A stretch of DNA of 35,188 nt from Thermoplasmata archaeon (GTDB taxonomy: Archaea > Thermoplasmatota > Thermoplasmata > Thermoplasmatales > Thermoplasmataceae), in assembly GCA_021797025.1 (NCBI GenBank), contig JAKAAK010000003.1, positions 1-35,188 on the forward strand, read 5' to 3'. Within the stretch, counting starts at the first letter, position 1, and the number at the start of each line of letters is the position of its first letter. The notes under the pieces were generated by a model. That model did no database searches. It was given only the letters and a program-made list of their open reading frames with translations, and had not been told where the DNA came from. Shown in pieces: positions 1 through 9,193 of this stretch. Both the position numbers and the translations under genes were made by a program.

Positions 1-961
1 TTAATTTCTCATCCGATATTATAATGCCTAATTTTTTAATATATGTTTTCATATCATTTAAATCAAATTTTAATTTAAAATTATAATTGTGCAGTGATTT
101 TTCAATTGTACTCTTTTTTATTTTTGTAATTTTGGAGATATATGCCAGAATAGAATTATCAAATTTATTATAGTTTTTATATTTCCATATTAAATCATCT
201 ACAAATTTCTTATTGTCTGCATAATAATATTTATTTGTGGCTATAAAGCAGCACGGATCATCATCCATCAGGCTTTTATAATCATTTATAATTTTATATC
301 CCCTATCCTGTATAGAACTCGCATATGGTTCCCATATGGCTATGTATTTTCCATTGTTTTCAAACTCTTTTGACCCATTTAACGGGTTACTGTATGTCCT
401 TATGGTTATATCACTGTTTCTCTTAAAAAATTCCCCTGTAAAAAGCATCATTGATGAAACCTCTGAGGTATAGAATATATTATTATCCATATTATTTTCC
501 ATAATAAAGGACCCTCCGGATGAAACGGGTCCAAGCATCAGTATATTGCTGTTTGTCAGTGAGAAAATTATCTGTGAGAATACAGGCGATAATGCAAATT
601 CTAATGCATTGTTAACGACTGCATTCATTAAATCTACTGTATTATTATATGGAATAATTTTTATCTTATTATCCTTTATTTCATTTACCAGTGATAAAAA
701 CAATGAGTATTCGCTTGATTTCAGTATGCCAATCCTGATATAATTATCTATTACATCTGGATAATATTCAATTAACCATATTCTCTTTGTTAATTTACCG
801 TTATTTTTTCTTATTATTATATTGTTCTTCTCCAGAGACGTTAATGTTTCAGAAATATATGACCTTGAAAAGGCATATAATGCCTCTATTTCATACTGTG
901 CCATTCCGGAGTACTTCCTTTTATTCAATTCCCTTAAAAGAAGCTTCTTTAAATCATTCAT
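1..961 (-). CDS. HTH regulator with a periplasmic-binding-protein-like sensor domain (partial)
   Basis: The reading frame is open from the ATG at 961 to the left edge, about 320 codons, so the C-terminus lies outside the window. Residues 1-65 look like a MarR-type winged helix (a helix-turn-helix around GMAQYEIEALYAFSRSYISE, then a KNNGKLTKRIW wing). The rest, with stretches such as ALSPVFSQIIFS, LGPVSSGGSF, YIAIWEPYA and CCFIATNKY, has the rhythm of an NMT1/SsuA-type substrate-binding fold. There is no signal peptide, so it would act in the cytoplasm as a ligand-sensing transcription factor. The DNA-binding role follows from the HTH; the ligand is unknown. Its promoter lies in the 30-bp repeat at 1006-1035, about 45 bp upstream of the ATG. 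The domain assignment is from pattern only. Confidence 0.6.
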   Translation of the reverse strand, partial: MNDLKKLLLRELNKRKYSGMAQYEIEALYAFSRSYISETLTSLEKNNIIIRKNNGKLTKRIWLIEYYPDVIDNYIRIGILKSSEYSLFLSLVNEIKDNKIKIIPYNNTVDLMNAVVNNALEFALSPVFSQIIFSLTNSNILMLGPVSSGGSFIMENNMDNNIFYTSEVSSMMLFTGEFFKRNSDITIRTYSNPLNGSKEFENNGKYIAIWEPYASSIQDRGYKIINDYKSLMDDDPCCFIATNKYYYADNKKFVDDLIWKYKNYNKFDNSILAYISKITKIKKSTIEKSLHNYNFKLKFDLNDMKTYIKKLGIIISDEKL

Positions 962-1005
962 TAAACATAATATGGAACATTATTTTATCTTTTTTTGTTT
1001 TTGTT

Positions 1006-1035
1006 GATCGTGTACATTATTTTGTGTATTTATAA
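1006..1035 (-). promoter_or_regulatory. Promoter/operator repeat, copy A
   Basis: This 30-bp sequence is identical to the one at 1461-1490. Read on the minus strand it begins with the TATA-like TTATAAATAC and contains TACA and TGTA arms separated by 8 bases (TACACAAAATAATGTA). It lies about 45 bp upstream of the regulator ATG at 961, the right place for a TATA box with a short leader. The shared TACA/TGTA arms could be an operator. Confidence 0.65.
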
Positions 1036-1077
1036 GGAATATCTTTCAGTAAGCATTTCTACATTATTCTAGGGGAT

Positions 1078-1128
1078 TCAAAATTCCATTTCTGCTGCGG
1101 GCTTACCCCAATTGTTATTTATGCTCAT
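1078..1128 (-). pseudogene. Possible stub of a retropepsin-like gene
   Basis: A 16-codon frame, MSINNNWGKPAAEMEF, follows the DUF5678-like gene on the same strand. In bacteria, genes of that type are sometimes followed by a small retroviral-type aspartyl protease whose N-terminus ends in (A/L)EVEFLVDSGA. The AEMEF end here would stop just before the catalytic motif. This is a faint resemblance over very few residues, and the frame could be chance. Confidence 0.2.
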
Positions 1129-1162
1129 CCCTGAACCGATCTTTCCAGATGCATGATAAATC

Positions 1163-1423
1163 TTACTTAATATCGACATCTAACAACTCTAATTCCAGTG
1201 TCGGTATCCAATAATATTCGTCTTCTTGAGAAATTCTTACTATGAGAAACGCTTCATTACCAAACTGCATTACACCGACTTGGTAGGCATCAGTGTCGGT
1301 ATCAAAAACACCGATCAATTTACTGCCTTTAATAAGGGCATATCTCCCCTCCTGTTCCTTCAAAAGATCCGTCTTAATCTCTGCGAAATAAGCATACTCT
1401 TCTGCTAATACCTGTTCGCTCAT
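1163..1423 (-). CDS. Small DUF5678-like protein
   Basis: This is an 86-aa soluble, acidic protein. Its core, EQEGRYALIKGSKLIGVFDT followed by DTDAYQVGVMQFGNEAFLIV, matches what I know of the DUF5678-like family of small bacterial and archaeal proteins (a short alpha/beta unit of the form EGKyalIkg..vigvfdt..eA). No biochemical function is established. The start ATG at 1423 lies 38 bp downstream of promoter copy B. Base composition is less A+T-rich than the neighbouring genes (26 G+C of 60 in 1321-1380), and the gene sits between two identical 30-bp promoters, which suggests arrival as a cassette. It may have been accompanied by the degraded frame at 1078-1128. Confidence 0.7.
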   Translation of the reverse strand: MSEQVLAEEYAYFAEIKTDLLKEQEGRYALIKGSKLIGVFDTDTDAYQVGVMQFGNEAFLIVRISQEDEYYWIPTLELELLDVDIK

Positions 1424-1460
1424 AACATTTTATCATAATATTACTTATTAATGTTTGCAC

Positions 1461-1490
1461 GATCGTGTACATTATTTTGTGTATTTATAA
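1461..1490 (-). promoter_or_regulatory. Promoter/operator repeat, copy B
   Basis: Exact second copy of the 30-bp sequence at 1006-1035, in the same orientation. Its TATA-like end is at 1490-1481 on the minus strand, and the DUF5678-like ATG (1423) lies 38 bp downstream of the repeat. Just beyond it is a 10-bp perfect palindrome, CACGATCGTG (1458-1467), which copy A lacks. Confidence 0.65.
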
Positions 1491-1509
1491 AGTACACCTC
1501 TAAGTGAAT

Positions 1510-1554
1510 ATCCCTGCATTTAAAGTAATAGCTCATTCTATTTGTAGCAGGGAT
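1510..1554. promoter_or_regulatory. Inverted repeat between divergent genes
   Basis: ATCCCTGC (1510-1517) is matched by GCAGGGAT (1547-1554), 29 bases apart, in the intergenic space between the DUF5678-like gene and the permease. It could be an operator, a hairpin or an old element end. No function can be assigned. Confidence 0.3.
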
Positions 1555-1587
1555 TTATATTTACACAAAATTATACACATAACCTTT

Positions 1588-1629
1588 TGTTACCAAATAG
1601 CTTTTATTTTCTATTTTAATACGGTAACA
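1588..1629 (+). promoter_or_regulatory. TGTTACC/GGTAACA inverted repeat around the permease promoter
   Basis: TGTTACC (1588-1594) and GGTAACA (1623-1629) form a perfect 7-bp inverted repeat flanking the A+T-rich segment that must hold the permease promoter. The right arm overlaps the ATG. The placement suggests an operator, but 7-bp arms can occur by chance. Confidence 0.3.
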
Positions 1630-2933
1630 TGAAATACCTAAATTTAAAGGAGGCAGTGATGCAGTCATTCACCTCCATAGGTCCGATGCTTGATTTTATA
1701 GCCCTATTCTCGGTAATTGCATTATATTCAGGTTCCTTGCTGCCCTTTGTTGTCATATTCTCATTTTTATTATCGTATTTTACATTATATACAATATATG
1801 CACTATCAAAAAAATATATAACAAACGGTGGTTATTACTCCTATGTGGGCAATATTTTAGGCAAGGATTTTGGCATTTTTGTACTCCTGTTGTATGTTAT
1901 GTATTCAGTACTGACAGTGCCGAATATATCAATGTTTATATCAGGATTTTTATACTCAATATTCAATTTATTTGGAATTTATAATGCCTATCTGGAATAT
2001 ATTTTTATCATCATCTTTATAGGCATGGTATACCTTGTTGTTTCATCGGGATTAAAGGTTTCAATCAAATACACCCTAATAGCAGGTTTTCTTGAAATAA
2101 TGTTCATTCTTATAATGAGTGCAGTTTTTATAATTCACAGGTCACCGGATTTTTCATTTTCCGGAATAAAGTTCGGTTTAAATCCGTTCTTTTTTGGTGT
2201 AATATTCGGCATTTTAGCCTTTTCTGGAGGAGGCTCAAGCATATTCTTATCGGAAACCACCCAGAGTTCACATAACAACACACCGAAATCATTGCTCATA
2301 TCATTTACAATTTCAGGCATAATAATGAGCATATCTGCATTTGCTTTACTGATTTTTTCTGGCTACTCCGGTTTATCTAATTATATATCAAATCCATTTT
2401 ATATAACAGAGCTTGCATTCCATAGATTGGGTCTTCCATTCTTAATATTTTTTGCATTCTTCGGCATAATGAGTGGTTTTAACCTCAGTGTATCATATTT
2501 AAATGCATTTATAAATTTAATACCAAGATTTTACAGCGATTTCAACATAAAACACATGCCAGAAAAGAAAAATCTCATAATAATACTATTACTGGCATCA
2601 ATATTTATATCAGTAATATTAACCTATTTTATAGGGGTTTTTATAGCGTTTGTAATAATAGCAGGAATAATAAGCTTCCTTTACATAATAATACATATAA
2701 TTTCCAATATATCATTAATAAAATTATACACTAAAAATAAATTTTTCATCCCTGTTATATCATCAGTTTTCCTTATTATTGCCTTTGTCCTATCATTTAC
2801 AAGCAATGCAGGTTACTATATTTCCATAAATTATTTTATAATAATATATGTTATAATAGTTATTTCCTATGTTCTATACGTAAAAAGAAATAAACTCGGA
2901 TTTTACAGGAATATAAAATTTGAATATAAATGA
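1629..2933 (+). CDS. APC-superfamily amino acid permease
   Basis: This 434-aa, strongly hydrophobic protein has about 12 predicted membrane segments, the usual size and topology of amino acid/polyamine/organocation (APC) transporters. The N-terminal segment NLKEAVMQSFTSIGPMLDFI fits the substrate- and ion-binding unwound helix 1 of the family, and SGGGSSIFLSETTQSSHNTP-like residues follow helix 6. The last helix ends in a short basic cytoplasmic tail. It most likely imports amino acids by proton symport, which suits a scavenging heterotroph that also makes secreted protease. The specificity cannot be read. It is a monocistronic gene facing away from the regulator/DUF5678 pair. Confidence 0.8.
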   Translation: MKYLNLKEAVMQSFTSIGPMLDFIALFSVIALYSGSLLPFVVIFSFLLSYFTLYTIYALSKKYITNGGYYSYVGNILGKDFGIFVLLLYVMYSVLTVPNISMFISGFLYSIFNLFGIYNAYLEYIFIIIFIGMVYLVVSSGLKVSIKYTLIAGFLEIMFILIMSAVFIIHRSPDFSFSGIKFGLNPFFFGVIFGILAFSGGGSSIFLSETTQSSHNNTPKSLLISFTISGIIMSISAFALLIFSGYSGLSNYISNPFYITELAFHRLGLPFLIFFAFFGIMSGFNLSVSYLNAFINLIPRFYSDFNIKHMPEKKNLIIILLLASIFISVILTYFIGVFIAFVIIAGIISFLYIIIHIISNISLIKLYTKNKFFIPVISSVFLIIAFVLSFTSNAGYYISINYFIIIYVIIVISYVLYVKRNKLGFYRNIKFEYK

Positions 2934-2969
2934 ATTTAAAAATATGCTCTGCTGAACATAGCGTAAATT

Positions 2970-2979
2970 TTTATATAAA
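2970..2979 (+). promoter_or_regulatory. TATA box of the aglB operon
   Basis: TTTATATAAA is centred about 28 bp upstream of the ATG at 3003, with no Shine-Dalgarno between. This is the spacing expected for a leaderless archaeal transcript. Confidence 0.6.
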
Positions 2980-3002
2980 GATTTCATTATCTATCTCTAA
3001 TT

Positions 3003-6000
3003 ATGAGTATTACAGATAGCATTAAAGAGAAAATAAATAGATACCCTGAGTTCCCAGTAATTCTAATACTATTGGCACTATACATGTTCCTTGCCAATTT
3101 TTTTGTATGGTCGGAAGCATTTAAAGACTCATATCTAAACGTTTCAGGAGGTAGTGACCCGTATTTTAATTATTATATCGTTCAGTATATACTGAGTCAC
3201 CACAGCCAGTTAATATATACCAATGGTCTGGCATATCCTATAGGTACGAGTAACTTAAGGCCACCATTTTACCAGTGGAGCATAGTATTTGTTTCATACC
3301 TGCTCTCACCAATATTAGGCTTACACCAGGCAGCATACTATGCATTTATGGAATCAGATGCATTTTACGGTGCATTATTAATAATACCTGTATACCTGAT
3401 AACAAAGGAAATATTCGGCAAAAAGGCAGGAATGTTAGCCGCATTATTTTATGCAATAATGCCAGGCAATCTAACATCCGGTATATTATCGGATGGGAGG
3501 GCACATACACCTGAGTTAATATTCGCTTTTCTTGCCATATATTTCTTTGAAAAGGCTATAATAACATCAAATAAAAGCATTATAATAAAGAAATTAACGG
3601 ATTATAGATCATATTATAGCTCAATAATTAACTTCTACAGGGAAAATAAAATATCAACAATTTACGCCTTAATGGCCGCAGTATCCCTGGGTGGCCTGAT
3701 TGTTATATGGCAGGGATTCCCGTATATAGAGGTTATAATATTAATATATGTTGCCGTACAGTTATTGTACAACCTGTTTACAAGAAAACCAACCGGTCAT
3801 TTAACCTATCTGATAACGATATTTATAGCATTTTCATTCCCGTTCGGTTACTATTATTATTATGTAACAAAAATGCTTATGCCCTGGTATTTTCCACCAC
3901 TGGCTATGGGCTTATTAATAATAGGCTTCGGAATATTAATAAATATCATTGCAAGAAAACCATGGATAATGACTATACCGGCATTAATTATTGTAAGTAC
4001 CGTTTCCCTATTCGTATTAAGCAAAACAAATCCGGCAATACTGAGGGAATTAATTACAGGAGATGGATACTTTGTTAAATCAAGGTTATATTCAACAATA
4101 GCAGAAGCAGCGGCTCCAGTACTTGGATCATATATATCTGGGTTCGGTCCGGGTTTATTCCTTCTTGGTGTTGCAGGTGTACCGTACATAGTATATAGAT
4201 TCCTGAAGGTTAAGAGCGAGGCATTATTACTTGTACTGATATTTTCTATATTTTCTGTATTCATGAGTTTTGAGGCTGCAAGGTTTAATGTAACTGCAGC
4301 ACCCGCATATGCAATACTTGGTGGTGGATTAATAGTTTACTTTGCAGATTTATTGAAAACAAAAGACGTGAAGAAAAGAGTAAGCCATTCCACAATTAAA
4401 AGGTCAATAAAGGGCAATATAAACTGGATCCAGGCAGTATTCGCCATAATAGTTATACTTGCATTGATTATACCCTCAGGTATGGGATCTGTATCCGCAG
4501 GGGTACCGGAAAACAATGCAGCATATTATAATAATCAGATAAATTCTACCTTATCTCCACTGCACCTTAACAGTTCATCAACATCATCATATCTGGGCAA
4601 CTACGGACTACTGCTTGACAATAAATCACAGCCATTATCCCAGTCATTCCAGTGGCTTGCAACACAGAACACCAATGAATCCCTATCTCACAGGCCTGCG
4701 TATGTATCGTGGTGGGATTATGGATTCCAGGAACTTCAACAGGGTAAGCATCCAACAGTGGCAGATGATTTCCAGCAGGGTTATACAACTGCGGGTCAGA
4801 TTCTGTTAGCCCAGAATGAAAGCCAGATAGTAACATTATTCATATCCAGGGTATTGCAGACTCCCGGTGCCTATTCAAATGGCCATTTCAATACCAGCGT
4901 TACACAGGTTATGGATAAATATTTCGGATCAAATGAAACAAATATAATAGAAACCATTTACAAAAGTCCCTTACATAACAGTTACGACCATCTATTAAAC
5001 ACAAGCGCATACGGAAGCCATCAGGTAAACATAACATCATCAGGAAATGCATACCATGCACTGGTAATGGGACAGTTATCATCAAAATATTCCATGAGCA
5101 TAATAACAAATGCATATTCAGCCCTTGAAAAGGCAACAGGTTCACAGATATCATATATACAGACAGACCATGGGTTATTCCCATTTTCTGGTACAAATCC
5201 GGGAATATTTTATGCTCCTGCATATTTAACCGATACAAAATCGTACACCCACGACGGTGAAACGGTTCCAACAAACTACTATGATGTATTTGCACAGACA
5301 AGTACCGGCATATTTCCATTAAATCAAACACCTGCAAGTGCAACCATAACCGGCTACAGAATATTATATTCGCCGGCATTTTACAATACAACCATATACA
5401 GGTCTGTAATTGGTTATACACCCCAGGATGTTGGGCAAACAACGGGCATACCAGGCATATCCTACGGCACGACAGATATGACTCCTATGCCGGCATTAAA
5501 TATGAGCCACTTTGAACTATCATATTACAGTTCATTATATAATCCATACAATCAAACCCAGATACAAAAGAACCCAAGCCTTGAAAAGTATTTCAAATTT
5601 ATACCTATACAGACTGCATATAAATATCAGCAGGAGAATAAGGGAACAGAGATACTACTGCCATTAAGCTCCCAGGTAATTCAGAGTGAAGACCCTATAA
5701 TACAGTATTATCCAGGTGCCAATATAACAGGAAGGTTAACATCATCCGATGGAAAAGCCATACCCGGTGCACACGTAACACTTACAGACCAGTATGGTAT
5801 TTCACATCAGGTCGCAACAACAAACTCAACCGGTTATTACCATCTTACCGGCTTACCGGGAAATGATACCATAACGTTCAGTACCGGTAGTGTAGGCGCA
5901 TTAAACATGACCGGCAAGGTTATAGCCAGAAAAAATGTCACAATATCCAGTGGCGAGGCAAACAGGGCTTCAAACTATAATGTAACGGTAAATGAAAGAG

Positions 6001-9000
6001 TTCAGAAAAATAAGGTATCAGGACATGTTAAGTTATTAAATTTAACATCAAGCAGGACTATAGAGAACGGCAATGTTACACTATATAATAAAACCCATAA
6101 TGCAGTGTATACAGCAAAAATAATTAACGGTAATTATTCCATAAGAGATATAGCTCCGTATACATACCAGATAAGTGTAACATCAGGCAATTTAAACTAC
6201 ACAGACGTGGGTACAGTTTCACCGTCCCTTGGTAAAAACACAACAAAGAATATTAATATAAGTATGGACAATCTTACTGTAAATGTAAACACCAATGGAA
6301 AACCGCTCTCGGGTTATCATGTTACTGCGAACACCACTGATTACAGTGTAAGTGGAATAACAAATTCAAAGGGTGTTGTAAGTTTCGGTGTTATACCGGG
6401 CAACTATACCATAAAGGTAAAATCAAACAATACAGAAAATAAGGGTTATGAAACCGTAACCGGCTGGGGGTCACCAGTTTCGGCAAATATTCAGCCTGAA
6501 CTTTCCGCCAGGCTTTATGGTAAGGCAACGAACACTGTAACACTGTATTTCAACGGTATCAGTTCGGAATCATTAAACGTTACACCTGTTAATGGAATGT
6601 ATAATACAAGCCTTCCATATGGAATGTATACGGTATATTCTACCAATGGTACAGGCGTATTTATAAGGACAATCAATGTTACGGGCAACACTTCACTGAA
6701 TATTGCCTATTCAAAGGCCATACCGGTACATATTAGTTCATATATAAGAAATCATAATAATTACACAGGATTTTATGAGGTATTATCAAATAATATCAGA
6801 TTGCAGTACAGTTTCAATAATACGGATAAAAGCCACACAGTATATTTGCCTGAAGGGCAGTATACAATAGCAGGTTTAGGTAAATATACCGGTGCAAGGC
6901 TTGCATCATTTAATTACCTTAATGTAAGTTCCACGAGATATCTTAACATGAATCTAAATATACCATATAATACAACTGTACTTGCATCATCCAATAACAA
7001 TGTAAATCAGAAGGTAATGGAGGGGATAGCTACTGTATACTATCACGGCTTCCCGTTCTTCTTTGCCCAGTTAAAAAATAGCCAGGCAATAGTAAGTTAT
7101 CCTGCTGTAAATAAGAGTTATATTAGTGTTCAGTCGGTATTTTACCACGGTACAATGGTAAAAATAACAAACTCAACATCATTATCATACACGGCATACC
7201 AGAATACATACAGTACTACATTTAACCTTTATAACAATTCAAAATTACTGAACTTTAATGGAACGATACATCTTATCGGTCCTGACAATACATACAATCT
7301 CACCTTTACCGATGGCACTGTAACACACAGTATAGCTCCCGGTATATATTACACATCATTCAGCAGTAAAGACGCATATATTACACCTGAAATCACAGGC
7401 ACAACAGCAATAATGAAAAGCAGGACAATAGACAAAAATACATACCTTAATTTCTCATTAACAAACAGTAAGAATTATACAACATACGTATTCAAAAACG
7501 GTATAAGATATAATCCAAATCATTTACCTGCTGGCAACTATACGGTGTATTCATACAACGGAACAACTGCAAATGTTACAGCAATGTATATAAACAAAAA
7601 TACAACATACACACCGGTTTATAAATCAGGTTATGATTTAAATATAACAAATTCATTAAACGTATCAACACCATATATTATAGATTACAATGGTTTATCG
7701 CTGAATTTCACAGGTAAAAATATAAGCATAGTATTACCTGCGGATAAGAGCAATATAACCATAACAACTTCGGGTAAATATTCAAACTCAACCGGTGCTT
7801 ATAAATATTATGGATCAAGCAAAACAAACCTGACCGGCAATAGAAATATAAATGTAACGCTGGCCCTACACAGGGTAGAGGATTATATGAGTGGTTATGT
7901 AACACAGAATGGCTCTCCAGCCAGCTATGCATATGTACATATAATAAGCAATGGAACTATAATAAAAACGCTAAGAACAAACAGCAAGGGTTATTATAAC
8001 GTATCATTAAACGCCCATACATATGGCATATATATAACAAGCACAGATGATAAATATGCCTATATGAATAATATAACGTTAAAACCATTCACAAACGTTA
8101 CGGATAATATAACACTTACAAATGCACACTATGCACATCTTTACGTATATTATAACAATAAACCAATAAGCAATAATGTTAAAATTACAGGTCCATCTGA
8201 ATTAATCGTAAACTCATCAATGCAGAAAGTATTACTGCCTGAAAACACGTTTAAATTTGAATCAAGCAAGGTTAAATATAACACTACATATAATAAGGAT
8301 ATAACATACAGTAATACAGTAACAAAATACATAAGCGGTACTGAATACATTAATTTACACCTTAAGAAGGTTAATGTGTTCGGCTATACAATAAATTCAA
8401 CATCCGTTGACCCAAAGGTTTGCCAGACAGTTGAAAAAAAGTTTGTATTAACAAACAATGGCAATACAAACAACACATTAAATCTTTCTTCGGGCAATTC
8501 TGCATGGAAAATGGTATTTAATAAGGAAGACTTCCATTTAACACCGGGTAAAAACACCACAGTGTACGTTAATATAACAGTACCCAACGCTCCTGCAGGC
8601 AATAACAGTGTACCCATAAAATTAAACAATACATTAGAAAATAAAACTATAGGCAATATAACGGTTAATGTTAGTAAATTATACAATTATACTGTAAATT
8701 CTGGCAATACCAGCATAAAGGAATATGCAATAGCTAACGGTACATTAAATATGCTTCCGGTAACAATTGAAAATACCGGCAATACAAACATAACAGTTAC
8801 TTTCAATGTAACAAATAACGCATCATTAAGCAAGGTATTCCGTATAGGTACATATACTGTTTACAATGGAAAAATGGCTAATAATGTTACATTAACATAC
8901 GGTCAGAAGGCAACGGTATATGTTTATGCGTATGATATATCATCGGCTAAATTGAGTAGCAGTGATTTAATAGACTTCCATTCATATTATAACGGTACAC

Positions 9001-9188
9001 AGCATAATGTAACAATAACACCGGAAATACAGAGTGCATCGGTAGGCACAGGTTCATCCGGCACTAGTATAGTTAATGATTACACAGCAAATCCTGTAAT
9101 GACAATATACATAGGAATAGGCATAATAGCTGGTGCTATATTAATAGGATTAATAGGGTCTTCAGCAAGGTCTAGGGGAAAGAGGTAA
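3003..9188 (+). CDS. aglB: Giant oligosaccharyltransferase AglB (STT3) with a long surface extension
   Basis: This is the catalytic subunit of N-glycosylation, moving a lipid-linked glycan onto Asn in N-x-S/T sequons on the outer face of the membrane. The first ~490 residues are polytopic. They carry GGSDPYF (residues 49-55, the first acidic metal motif), SDGRAHTPE (around 163-171, the probable second acidic motif) and STIAEA with the TIxE motif at 365-368. The sequon-recognising WWDYG is at 570-574. Usual archaeal AglB is about 800-1,000 aa; this one has 2,061. From about residue 900 it continues as a string of beta-sandwich-like modules: carboxypeptidase-regulatory-like units near 905, 1007 and 1628, and CARDB/NEW3-like units near 1795 and 1896. 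It ends in one membrane helix (about 2033-2052) and a basic tail. The extension holds dozens of N-x-S/T sites, so the enzyme is probably its own substrate. The start follows the TATA box at 2970. The next gene begins 5 bp later. Confidence 0.93.
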   Translation: MSITDSIKEKINRYPEFPVILILLALYMFLANFFVWSEAFKDSYLNVSGGSDPYFNYYIVQYILSHHSQLIYTNGLAYPIGTSNLRPPFYQWSIVFVSYLLSPILGLHQAAYYAFMESDAFYGALLIIPVYLITKEIFGKKAGMLAALFYAIMPGNLTSGILSDGRAHTPELIFAFLAIYFFEKAIITSNKSIIIKKLTDYRSYYSSIINFYRENKISTIYALMAAVSLGGLIVIWQGFPYIEVIILIYVAVQLLYNLFTRKPTGHLTYLITIFIAFSFPFGYYYYYVTKMLMPWYFPPLAMGLLIIGFGILINIIARKPWIMTIPALIIVSTVSLFVLSKTNPAILRELITGDGYFVKSRLYSTIAEAAAPVLGSYISGFGPGLFLLGVAGVPYIVYRFLKVKSEALLLVLIFSIFSVFMSFEAARFNVTAAPAYAILGGGLIVYFADLLKTKDVKKRVSHSTIKRSIKGNINWIQAVFAIIVILALIIPSGMGSVSAGVPENNAAYYNNQINSTLSPLHLNSSSTSSYLGNYGLLLDNKSQPLSQSFQWLATQNTNESLSHRPAYVSWWDYGFQELQQGKHPTVADDFQQGYTTAGQILLAQNESQIVTLFISRVLQTPGAYSNGHFNTSVTQVMDKYFGSNETNIIETIYKSPLHNSYDHLLNTSAYGSHQVNITSSGNAYHALVMGQLSSKYSMSIITNAYSALEKATGSQISYIQTDHGLFPFSGTNPGIFYAPAYLTDTKSYTHDGETVPTNYYDVFAQTSTGIFPLNQTPASATITGYRILYSPAFYNTTIYRSVIGYTPQDVGQTTGIPGISYGTTDMTPMPALNMSHFELSYYSSLYNPYNQTQIQKNPSLEKYFKFIPIQTAYKYQQENKGTEILLPLSSQVIQSEDPIIQYYPGANITGRLTSSDGKAIPGAHVTLTDQYGISHQVATTNSTGYYHLTGLPGNDTITFSTGSVGALNMTGKVIARKNVTISSGEANRASNYNVTVNERVQKNKVSGHVKLLNLTSSRTIENGNVTLYNKTHNAVYTAKIINGNYSIRDIAPYTYQISVTSGNLNYTDVGTVSPSLGKNTTKNINISMDNLTVNVNTNGKPLSGYHVTANTTDYSVSGITNSKGVVSFGVIPGNYTIKVKSNNTENKGYETVTGWGSPVSANIQPELSARLYGKATNTVTLYFNGISSESLNVTPVNGMYNTSLPYGMYTVYSTNGTGVFIRTINVTGNTSLNIAYSKAIPVHISSYIRNHNNYTGFYEVLSNNIRLQYSFNNTDKSHTVYLPEGQYTIAGLGKYTGARLASFNYLNVSSTRYLNMNLNIPYNTTVLASSNNNVNQKVMEGIATVYYHGFPFFFAQLKNSQAIVSYPAVNKSYISVQSVFYHGTMVKITNSTSLSYTAYQNTYSTTFNLYNNSKLLNFNGTIHLIGPDNTYNLTFTDGTVTHSIAPGIYYTSFSSKDAYITPEITGTTAIMKSRTIDKNTYLNFSLTNSKNYTTYVFKNGIRYNPNHLPAGNYTVYSYNGTTANVTAMYINKNTTYTPVYKSGYDLNITNSLNVSTPYIIDYNGLSLNFTGKNISIVLPADKSNITITTSGKYSNSTGAYKYYGSSKTNLTGNRNINVTLALHRVEDYMSGYVTQNGSPASYAYVHIISNGTIIKTLRTNSKGYYNVSLNAHTYGIYITSTDDKYAYMNNITLKPFTNVTDNITLTNAHYAHLYVYYNNKPISNNVKITGPSELIVNSSMQKVLLPENTFKFESSKVKYNTTYNKDITYSNTVTKYISGTEYINLHLKKVNVFGYTINSTSVDPKVCQTVEKKFVLTNNGNTNNTLNLSSGNSAWKMVFNKEDFHLTPGKNTTVYVNITVPNAPAGNNSVPIKLNNTLENKTIGNITVNVSKLYNYTVNSGNTSIKEYAIANGTLNMLPVTIENTGNTNITVTFNVTNNASLSKVFRIGTYTVYNGKMANNVTLTYGQKATVYVYAYDISSAKLSSSDLIDFHSYYNGTQHNVTITPEIQSASVGTGSSGTSIVNDYTANPVMTIYIGIGIIAGAILIGLIGSSARSRGKR

Positions 9189-9193
9189 GATAA

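Noticed and set aside
4909..5442. A 177-codon frame on the minus strand inside aglB
   Set aside because: It lies antisense to the WWDYG-containing part of AglB and has no family pattern; it is a by-product of the codon use of the real gene.
3003..9188. A CRISPR array or DNA tandem repeat inside the long AglB extension
   Set aside because: The recurrence is at the protein level (Asn/Thr/Tyr-rich beta modules) with diverged DNA. There are no evenly spaced identical repeats.
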